Notes under the pieces: model-generated
Databases searched by the model: none
Seen by the model: the letters and a program-made list of their open reading frames with translations, nothing else
What the model was told of the DNA's origin: nothing
Assembly (NCBI GenBank): GCA_030695265.1
Contig: JAUYTA010000325.1
Location: forward strand, 1-6,385
Direction: 5' to 3'
DNA: 6,385 nucleotides
From: Bacteroidota bacterium
GTDB lineage: Bacteria; Bacteroidota; Bacteroidia; Bacteroidales; Prolixibacteraceae
Position numbers and translations under genes: made by a program
Shown: positions 1 through 5,742 of the stretch, one piece after another
Numbering within the stretch: position 1 is the first letter of the stretch
How the letters are laid out: each line of letters starts with the position of its first letter

Positions 1-386
1 ATGCCGACAAAAGCCACATCGATTGGATGGTGGAGAATGATATGCTCCAACCGTTTACATTCTTCCACCGGATCAACTTCTCCGTTTACATAGTGAAATG
101 CTTTCAGACCCACCAGATTAACAAACCGCTCTTTCAGGTATTTGCGGAACGATGCCGGATGCGAATCAGACAGACCGATGTATTCGTCGAGATGAAAAGC
201 GGTCACTTTTGACCAGTCAACATCCTCTTTTACCAATTTATCCAGCAATTCAAACTGTGAGGCGCCGGTAGCAACAATAATGTTGGCCGTTCCATTGTCA
301 GCAATGGCTTTCCTGATTAGCTCTGTGCCGGTGATGGCAGCTTTTCTGCCAAGTTCCTGTTTTGTTTCTACGATTATTGTTTCCAT
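1..386 (-). CDS. nagB: Glucosamine-6-phosphate deaminase (NagB-type), 5' part only
   Basis: This is the N-terminal half of a NagB-family sugar-phosphate isomerase/deaminase, which converts glucosamine-6-phosphate to fructose-6-phosphate and ammonia in the cytoplasm. The ATG at 386-384 opens 128 codons that run off the left edge. The reading frame shows ATGAS (residues 39-43) at the place of the family's phosphate-binding loop. HLDEYIGL (65-72) carries the conserved Asp/Glu of the active site, and [13 protein letters not shown] (76-88) follows. The visible part ends in VAFVG, just where the family's GIGENGHLAFND block is expected, so about half of a roughly 250-residue protein is missing. The loop reads TGAS rather than the TGGTP of E. 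coli NagB, which points to a divergent NagB subgroup. There is no signal peptide. The start lies 11 bp after the stop of the transporter gene, implying cotranscription. An ATG nearer that stop (397-395) is in another frame and terminates at once. Confidence 0.9.
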   Translation of the reverse strand, partial: METIIVETKQELGRKAAITGTELIRKAIADNGTANIIVATGASQFELLDKLVKEDVDWSKVTAFHLDEYIGLSDSHPASFRKYLKERFVNLVGLKAFHYVNGEVDPVEECKRLEHIILHHPIDVAFVG

Positions 387-397
387 GTTCGTTTCAT

Positions 398-1639
398 TTA
401 TAAAAAGTCGGCAATGGCAAAATACGAGGTTATAAAACTAAAAAGAATAACAGCTATCAGGCTGAAATTCATTTTTGTTCCGGCAGTTTGTTCGTTCATT
501 AACGATTTTCGGTTAATCAGAATCATAATCGGGATGGCTACTGCCGGAAGTATCATTGCCTGAAAAGCCTGCGAAAAAATCATCAGCAGAGGTGGGGTCG
601 TGCTTATAAACTGCATACCGAAACCGAAGAGGATGCCAATCAGTCCCAGAATCCGGTACATTGGCGATTTGATATTTCTTTCTTTTCCGGTGTAGTCGCT
701 TATCAGCCAGGGGGCAATCAGAACAATCGGGAAAATTGTTGAAATCCCTGCGCCCACAATTCCCAATATCAGGATAAAGGCAGCTACTTTGCCGCCGATG
801 GGTTCAAACAGACTGATCATCTCAATTGTAGTGTTTAGTTTCAGTCCCATTACATGCAGCGTTCCGGCAGATACAGCCATGATTACCAAACTAAGAAAAA
901 ACATCATGGAGGCCGAAACCGCGGCGTCCCTCTTTTCTTCTTTCAGGTGATTAATGTTCCAGCCTTTTTCGGCAACAACCGTACTCCGCATGATAAATAC
1001 TGCCGCAGAGCAGGTCGTTCCGGCCATTGCAGCTATTAACTGAAGCGAGCCCGGAGTCTTGGGAATGCTGGGAACAAGTCCGCCCAACAGTTCTGAAATA
1101 CTTGGTTTCACCATAACGAACACAGTAATAAAAGAGATTCCCATCAGAATGACCAGAAAAACAAGCACTTTTTCGAATGATTTGTAACGACCAAACCATA
1201 ACAATACATACAACGCAACGACCAAAACAATGGTGATATTCAAGGTGCTAAATCCTTCACCACCCCATAAAAGCAGCGAGGCTTCCCGAATCAGGTCGGA
1301 GACAATTCCGAAGATACCCATCAGTGCCAGTAACTCACCAATAACCAAAGCTATTAAAATATAGATGGCCAGTACTTTACCATATTTGAAATTGGTTTTG
1401 ATATTGAACAGGGCAGTTTTCCCGGTTACCAGTGTGGTTTTCCCATAAGCAACCATTAAAACGTAGGTGAAAATGGACGAAAGAACCAGTGCCCAAGTTA
1501 AGGTCATGCCATATTCGGCGCCACTTTTTGCCATTGTTGTAACGCTTCCTGTACCAATGTTGTAACCGATCAGAAATAAGCCGGGACCGACGGCAGTCAG
1601 ACCAAGTAATATTTTCCGGAGAAGTTTGTTTTCGCTCAT
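398..1639 (-). CDS. Nramp-fold (APC superfamily) inner-membrane transporter with non-canonical substrate site
   Basis: This is a 413-residue polytopic membrane protein, the usual length for Nramp/MntH carriers, with about 11 hydrophobic segments. TM1 (about residues 11-36) carries the family-like GPG...IGY stretch, and TM6 (about 199-222) carries the AGTT stretch. Canonical Nramp metal carriers have DPGN in TM1 and MPH in TM6. Here the corresponding stretches read IGTG (28-31) and approximately SAA (211-213), so the Asp, Asn and Met ligands for Mn/Fe are absent. By homology it would be labelled a divalent metal transporter, but the missing ligands and the tight placement between nagA and nagB (2 bp after nagA, 11 bp before nagB) suggest another substrate, perhaps an amino sugar or other organic solute; that is inference. 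The ATG at 1639 is the first possible start after the nagA stop, with a GGTAGG stretch just upstream inside the nagA end. Fold assignment is fairly sure; substrate is unknown. Confidence 0.82.
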   Translation of the reverse strand: MSENKLLRKILLGLTAVGPGLFLIGYNIGTGSVTTMAKSGAEYGMTLTWALVLSSIFTYVLMVAYGKTTLVTGKTALFNIKTNFKYGKVLAIYILIALVIGELLALMGIFGIVSDLIREASLLLWGGEGFSTLNITIVLVVALYVLLWFGRYKSFEKVLVFLVILMGISFITVFVMVKPSISELLGGLVPSIPKTPGSLQLIAAMAGTTCSAAVFIMRSTVVAEKGWNINHLKEEKRDAAVSASMMFFLSLVIMAVSAGTLHVMGLKLNTTIEMISLFEPIGGKVAAFILILGIVGAGISTIFPIVLIAPWLISDYTGKERNIKSPMYRILGLIGILFGFGMQFISTTPPLLMIFSQAFQAMILPAVAIPIMILINRKSLMNEQTAGTKMNFSLIAVILFSFITSYFAIADFL

Positions 1640-1641
1640 AC

Positions 1642-2868
1642 CTACCGTTGTTGTTTTTCGTAAACCACTTTTCCGCCGAGGATGGTTTTCTGAATTACCA
1701 TTTTTCCATTTTCGATCGTAAACAATATCAAATCAGCACGTTTGCCCGGACTGATTTCTCCACGATCATTCAGTTGAAGAATTTTTGCCGGGTTGGTACT
1801 GGCCATTTTAATGGCATCGCCAAGGCTGCATCCGGTAAAATTCATGATGTTTGAAATCCCTGTGGCTATTGGAGCAGCAGCGCCGGCCAGAACATTTTCA
1901 GCCGGAAATTTTACGACATCAGGTGTCAGCAGCACCGTTCTTTCCCATCGGGTGTATTCTCCGGGTTCGAGCCCGGCCAAATCGAGTGCATCAGAAACCA
2001 AAATAGTCCGGTCAATCCCTTTGGCCTTGTAAAAAGTTCGTACTTCCTCTTTATTCAGGTGAAAGCCGTCGGCAATGATGGTAACCGAAAGCCGATCTTC
2101 TGACAGCTGTGGCCAGATCGGATTGTTGTGCCGGTCGATCATATTGGCACAGCCATTTCCCAAATGTGTTGAAAGTGTTGCTCCGGCGTCAACAGCCTTT
2201 TCAATCTGTTCCGCATTTCCGTTGTGATGCCCCAGCGAAACAATTACTCCCTCGCGGCTGCAATTCTGAATAAAAGGAACTGCTCCATCAATTTCGGGCG
2301 CAACAGTGATCAGTTTTATCTTATGTTTTGCCGCCTGCTGTAATTCAGCGAATTCGTTCCAGTCAGGTTTCCGGATGTATTTTTCGAGATGCGCCCCACG
2401 AAAACCTTTTTCAGGCGAAATAAAGGGGCCTTCCAAATGAAAACCGGGTATTGAAGGGCCAATTTGCTCATCGGCCAATGCTTGTGAAAGGATTGAAAAG
2501 CTATTTTTCAGGCTTTTCCGGTCGGCGGTGATTAAAGTTGGCAGATAGGTTGTAACTCCTTCTTTCCACAATGCGCGGGTTGCTTTCCTGATTCCTTCCA
2601 GGGTCAAGTCCTGATCTGCAAAATCAACGCCCATGTAACCGTTGATCTGAATGTCGATTAATCCGGGGGCAACATACATTTGAGGGGCTTTTGCACTGCT
2701 TTTCAGTGCAGTTACCTTACTTATTTTGTCGCCTGAAATTTTTACAGATACTGGTTTTCCATTGCTATAAAGCAGTGCATCAATGGTATTGGTATTTTTG
2801 TCTTCGGCAACTCCGGAAAAGACAACCAGCAAAACCAAACCAGACAGGACCATCTTTTTTGCTCCCAT
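1642..2868 (-). CDS. nagA: N-acetylglucosamine-6-phosphate deacetylase (NagA-type amidohydrolase) with apparent signal peptide
   Basis: This amidohydrolase-superfamily enzyme would deacetylate GlcNAc-6-P (or a related N-acetyl amino sugar), releasing acetate. Numbering below is from a GTG at 2901 that gives 419 residues. Seen: PGLIDIQINGYMGVDF (79-94); metal-ligand Glu157 in HLEGPF; His225 in LGHHNG; His246 in STHLGN; His281 in ADGFH; and the catalytic Asp304 in LVSDAL. All key NagA residues are therefore present. The ATG at 2868 (residue 12) is preferred as the start: it gives 408 residues opening with MGAKK, then a hydrophobic core VLSGLVLLVVF, then SGVA before EDKN, which looks like a type I signal peptide. 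The upstream GTG falls at the edge of a 133-bp repeat and would only lengthen the basic n-region. Classical NagA is cytoplasmic, so an exported or membrane-tethered form is unusual. The stop is 2 bp before the transporter start, implying coupling. Confidence 0.88.
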   Translation of the reverse strand: MGAKKMVLSGLVLLVVFSGVAEDKNTNTIDALLYSNGKPVSVKISGDKISKVTALKSSAKAPQMYVAPGLIDIQINGYMGVDFADQDLTLEGIRKATRALWKEGVTTYLPTLITADRKSLKNSFSILSQALADEQIGPSIPGFHLEGPFISPEKGFRGAHLEKYIRKPDWNEFAELQQAAKHKIKLITVAPEIDGAVPFIQNCSREGVIVSLGHHNGNAEQIEKAVDAGATLSTHLGNGCANMIDRHNNPIWPQLSEDRLSVTIIADGFHLNKEEVRTFYKAKGIDRTILVSDALDLAGLEPGEYTRWERTVLLTPDVVKFPAENVLAGAAAPIATGISNIMNFTGCSLGDAIKMASTNPAKILQLNDRGEISPGKRADLILFTIENGKMVIQKTILGGKVVYEKQQR

Positions 2869-2900
2869 ATTCTTAAATTTTGTGACCGTCCGTTTGCACA

Positions 2901-3033
2901 CCTATTCGGCATTTTACGTCAGTCAGTTGTGGTCATTCATGGTCATTCTGTTGTCATTTCCTGGCAACTTAATGACTACCAAATGACAATTGAATGACTT
3001 TTATGACATTGGATAATATTACGGATATTCATT
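2901..3033 (-). repeat. 133-bp intergenic repeat, copy B (inverted relative to copy A)
   Basis: Read on the minus strand from 3033 to 2901, this stretch aligns without gaps to 4397-4529 on the plus strand: 113 of 133 positions match by hand count, including 30 identical in a row (2978-3007 against 4423-4452). The element starts directly after the stop codon of the Gfo/Idh/MocA gene (3034-3036) and ends at the alternative GTG start of nagA, so it fills that whole gap. On the plus strand it holds GTCAG at 2922 and GTCATT at 2932, 2942 and 2953, then the reverse form AATGAC at 2971, 2982 and 2993, with ATGAC at 3003. These are spaced 9-11 bp apart within each arm. The two arms can pair as an interrupted stem around 2959-2970. 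Any nagA promoter must lie in this element or in the 32 bp after it. Confidence 0.88.
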
Positions 3034-4377
3034 TTAGAGTTTCATTTCCCAACCTTTTTCGTAAGTGCGCGACCAGTATTTTTCTGCCTCCTGATCATCA
3101 ACAATGTGTCCGGTTTTGGCATCAATATTTAATGACCGGCCCACACGTTGCGAGATATTTCCCAGTTGAACCAGCAAGGTGCTTTTGTGGCCGGAGTCAA
3201 CGTCCGAATTGAGTTTGCTGCCATTTTTAATTCCGTCAAACATATTTTGAATGTGAATGGCATCGAGCTGTTCGGCTGGGTTGGAAAGGTTTCTTGGATC
3301 AATTTTCTTGTCATCCTTCACTTCCTTTACCACTTTATTTTGCAGGTCGAAAATGGTGTAGCTATTTCCGGCCGGAATAAGCAGACTTCCTTTTTCTCCG
3401 TAAAACATCACTCCCACAGAGCTGCCTTCAATGTATTTTCCGTTGCAGCTCCGGCCTTCCCACGACATCGCCCGGCCTTTGTCAAATTCGAGGTTGATCA
3501 CCTGTGTGTCCGGGGTTTCCCAGTCGTCCTGGTACCGGTAACGTCCTCCGTTTGAACTGACTTTTACAGGAAAGTCAACATCCATTCCCCAGCGGAGAAG
3601 GTCGATCATGTGGGTTCCGTTGTTGAGGGCTTCGCCGGTTCCCCAATGCCAGAACCAGTGCCAGTTATAGTGAATCAGGTTGTCTTTGAATTCTTTCCGG
3701 GGAGCAGGGCCCTGCCATAAATCCCAATTCAGCCAGTCAGGCACCGGTACAATTTTTCCTATGCCAATCGGACCACGATTATTGGTGTACCATCCTTTTC
3801 CAAAATAGACATTTCCGATTGCCCCGTTTTTCAGTTCCTGAATGGCGTTTGCCACATTGGGCCACGAGCGGCGCTGGTTGCCCATTTGAACAATCTTATT
3901 GTACCGGATTGCTGCCTCTACCAGCATTTCACCTTCGCGGGGGTTGTGGCTGCAGGGTTTTTCAACATAAACATGTTTGCCGGCCTGCATGGCCAGTACC
4001 GATGCCGGAGCGTGCCAGTGGTCGGGAGCGGCAATCACGAGGGCATCAATATCTTTGCTTTCAAGCGACTGCCGGAAATCAACAAAGCCTTTGGGCACCA
4101 TTGTTTGCCGCTCTTTAATTGCTTTTGTACAATTCACAATTGCCCTTGAGTCAACATCGCAAATATGAGCGACTTCGCAATTTTCCTGAAGAGCGAAATT
4201 CCTCGCCAATGCCTGTCCCCGTGAGTTAACGCCCATCATCGAAACCACTATTTTATTGTTCGCGCCAACGATCCGGCCATAACTTTTCGAACTGAAACCC
4301 GGAAGAATGCCACCAACTGATAATGCGGCAGTTCCAAATGTAGCATTCCGAATAAAATTTCTTCTTGAATTTTCCAT
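3034..4377 (-). CDS. Tat-exported Gfo/Idh/MocA family oxidoreductase (EKP type)
   Basis: This is a 447-residue NAD(P)-binding protein of the Gfo/Idh/MocA family. It opens with a twin-arginine signal: SRRNFIR (4-10), then a hydrophobic stretch ATFGTAALSVGGILPGF (12-28). The Rossmann turn is GVNSRG (49-54), a variant of GxGxxG, and CDVD (73-76) follows at the end of the second strand. EKP (139-141) supplies the conserved lysine (Lys140). NNGTHMIDLLRW (252-263) holds the His256/Asp259 pair used by sugar dehydrogenases of this family. The C-terminal half is the longer type common in Bacteroidota and Planctomycetes. Such Tat-exported members usually act on sugars or glycosides outside the cytoplasm with a tightly bound nicotinamide cofactor; the substrate here cannot be told. 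It lacks the IEVPAA-like replacement typical of GH109, so GH109 is unlikely. The gene sits between two inverted copies of a 133-bp repeat, with the stop codon touching copy B. Confidence 0.88.
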   Translation of the reverse strand: MENSRRNFIRNATFGTAALSVGGILPGFSSKSYGRIVGANNKIVVSMMGVNSRGQALARNFALQENCEVAHICDVDSRAIVNCTKAIKERQTMVPKGFVDFRQSLESKDIDALVIAAPDHWHAPASVLAMQAGKHVYVEKPCSHNPREGEMLVEAAIRYNKIVQMGNQRRSWPNVANAIQELKNGAIGNVYFGKGWYTNNRGPIGIGKIVPVPDWLNWDLWQGPAPRKEFKDNLIHYNWHWFWHWGTGEALNNGTHMIDLLRWGMDVDFPVKVSSNGGRYRYQDDWETPDTQVINLEFDKGRAMSWEGRSCNGKYIEGSSVGVMFYGEKGSLLIPAGNSYTIFDLQNKVVKEVKDDKKIDPRNLSNPAEQLDAIHIQNMFDGIKNGSKLNSDVDSGHKSTLLVQLGNISQRVGRSLNIDAKTGHIVDDQEAEKYWSRTYEKGWEMKL

Positions 4378-4396
4378 ATTGTAAAGGTTTATCTTT

Positions 4397-4529
4397 AATG
4401 AGTATCCGTGAATTTATCCAAGGTCATAAAAGTCATTCAATTGTCATTTGGTGGTCATTAAGTAGCCTTGAAATTACAACAGAATGACAATAAATGACCA
4501 TAATTGACTGCTACAAAATGCCAAATAAG
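4397..4529 (+). repeat. 133-bp intergenic repeat, copy A
   Basis: This is the partner of the element at 2901-3033, in opposite orientation (85% identity, no gaps). It occupies most of the 178-bp gap between the two Gfo/Idh/MocA genes, starting 20 bp upstream of the ATG of the 3034-4377 gene. On the plus strand it carries GTCAT at 4423 and GTCATT at 4432, 4443 and 4454, followed by the reverse form at 4472 (degenerate, AATTAC), 4483 and 4493, and TTGAC at 4504. Within each arm the boxes lie 9-11 bp apart, about one helical turn. Similarity to copy B weakens sharply past 4529. It lies where the promoter or leader of the downstream gene should be, so it could act as an operator, or be a MITE-like repeat that landed there. 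Confidence 0.88.
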
Positions 4530-4555
4530 TAAATAAACAGTCAATCATATTTTTG

Positions 4556-5593
4556 TTAAAACTTGCCTGCTGCCTTTTTTGCAGCTTTTTCCATCACTGC
4601 TTTTATTTTAACCGCTTTTCCTCCTTTGGCTTTGCTGAGGTCGGCAGCTTCCATAAATGCAAGGATTTCCAGCGTTTCTTCTTCCTTAACAGGCACTATC
4701 CCTGTTTTAAAGAATTGTATGATCTGAACCAGCAATGGGTTGTATCCGGCATAATTGCCCAGCACTTTGATGGCTTTTTCGCCAAATACGGTTCCTCCGT
4801 AATCTTCTTTTCCTTTCCTGATGCCACGGAATGTCCCAATCCGGTCATCTTCCCAGGTTCCTATGACCAAATCTGTATCATCATTTGAAACCCTGACGAC
4901 ACTTTTGCAGCCGGTTCCCATTGCTGTAAACAGCGTTTCAACACCGTGTATTCCATACCAAAACAGATCGGGATGAGTCTTTTCAAGTTTTGCCGGACTG
5001 TAAGTTTCTGCACCGAGTACTTTCCCTATTTTTCCTGAAATTACCTCGTCCATACCGTTGATATATCTTAGCGACGAACTTGAAAAAATCGGGACTTTGA
5101 ATTTTTTTGATGCTTCGAAAATGGCAATTGCATCGGCCAGTGATGCCGCCATCGGTTTGTCGATAAACATTCGTTTACCGGCTTTCAAAACTGGCAGAGC
5201 CTGTTCCAGATGCAAACGTCCGTCATTGGTTTCCAGAAGAACCACATCAACTTTGGTAAGCAAAAGGTCGATGGAATCGACAATTTCGACACCGTACTTT
5301 TGGATTTCAGTGATGTAGCCGGGAATTCGTGATACGCTGCTCTCAATATCGTTGCTGCCTTTTGGATAGGCTGCAACTACTTTAAACCCGGCAAACTCCG
5401 CGCCTGCTTCAGGATTGTTGAGCGATTTGGTAAATGCAATGCTGTGTGAAGTATCCAGCCCGATGATGCCAATGCGGTTACCCGCATTTTTGCTCAAAAA
5501 GTTGTTTGATTTGAGAACTGAGCCGGTCAGGCTCAATCCTATTCCTGACAAAGTGGTCGTCAGTAAAAATTCTCTGCGTCCGGTCTTCTTCAT
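4556..5593 (-). CDS. Tat-exported Gfo/Idh/MocA family protein (DKP type)
   Basis: This is a 345-residue Gfo/Idh/MocA-family protein, about 100 residues shorter than its downstream neighbour and clearly from another subfamily. The N-terminus GRREFLL (5-11), followed by a hydrophobic segment TTTLSGIGLSLTGSVL (12-27), is a twin-arginine signal. The nucleotide-binding turn is GIIGLDTSHS (42-51), in which TSH replaces the usual GxxG ending. The family's EKP becomes DKP (145-147), keeping the conserved Lys146. FWYGIHGVETLF (211-222) gives a candidate catalytic His216. The tail is lysine- and alanine-rich (about 331-344). The ATG at 5593 is the only start that preserves the twin-arginine motif. It follows the DUF2961 gene by 149 bp and precedes the larger Gfo/Idh/MocA gene by 178 bp, so it may be cotranscribed with either or have its own promoter. 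A redox or glycoside-cleaving role on sugars is likely from the family; the substrate is unknown. Confidence 0.86.
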   Translation of the reverse strand: MKKTGRREFLLTTTLSGIGLSLTGSVLKSNNFLSKNAGNRIGIIGLDTSHSIAFTKSLNNPEAGAEFAGFKVVAAYPKGSNDIESSVSRIPGYITEIQKYGVEIVDSIDLLLTKVDVVLLETNDGRLHLEQALPVLKAGKRMFIDKPMAASLADAIAIFEASKKFKVPIFSSSSLRYINGMDEVISGKIGKVLGAETYSPAKLEKTHPDLFWYGIHGVETLFTAMGTGCKSVVRVSNDDTDLVIGTWEDDRIGTFRGIRKGKEDYGGTVFGEKAIKVLGNYAGYNPLLVQIIQFFKTGIVPVKEEETLEILAFMEAADLSKAKGGKAVKIKAVMEKAAKKAAGKF

Positions 5594-5651
5594 AATTAGT
5601 TGGTTTAGAAATGCTGAAAGTAATGATTTTTATGACATCTCAGTATTTGCA

Positions 5652-5714
5652 GTCACCCCGAATTCATTTCGGGGTCCCATCATAGAAGGGATGCCGAAAC
5701 AAGTTCGGCATGAC
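5652..5714. repeat. Double-hairpin palindromic element (REP/BIME-like)
   Basis: Two perfect 8-bp stems with 5-nt loops lie side by side: ACCCCGAA/TTCGGGGT at 5655-5675 and ATGCCGAA/TTCGGCAT at 5691-5711. The whole 63 bp is also an imperfect palindrome: 27-nt arms (5652-5678 and 5688-5714, ending GTCA and TGAC) around a 9-nt centre. The two hairpins differ at positions that keep pairing within each (CC..GG against TG..CA). It lies 28 bp past the stop of the DUF2961 gene. It resembles the dispersed intergenic palindromes seen in many Bacteroidota genomes. It could stabilise or end the upstream transcript, but there is no T-tract after either stem on the minus strand, so it is not a standard intrinsic terminator. 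Confidence 0.8.
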
Positions 5715-5742
5715 GCTGCGTCTAAAGATCATTAACACAATA

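Noticed and set aside
2902..3033. GTCATT array as a CRISPR array
   Set aside because: Units are only 5-6 bp with 4-5 bp spacers, half are in reverse orientation, and the spacers are themselves conserved between copies.
3148..3555. Plus-strand open frame of 135 codons inside the EKP-type gene
   Set aside because: It is antisense to a well-supported family member, has no recognisable domain and reads as a shadow frame.
3034..4377. GH109 alpha-N-acetylgalactosaminidase
   Set aside because: The protein has the normal EKP motif and lacks the IEVPAA-like segment of GH109 members; only the general fold and Tat signal are shared.
4408..4440. Bacteroidota-type promoter (TTG, 21 bp, TAAATTCA) on the minus strand ahead of the EKP-type gene
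   Set aside because: Only part of the TAnnTTTG consensus matches, and the sequence lies in a repeat whose other copy points away from any gene; too weak to list.
4503..4545. 8-bp inverted repeat ATTGACTG / CAGTCAAT downstream of the DKP-type gene as a terminator
   Set aside because: The 27-nt loop is long, the stem is AT-rich, and there is no T-tract after it on the minus strand; the left half is also explained by the repeat's last box.
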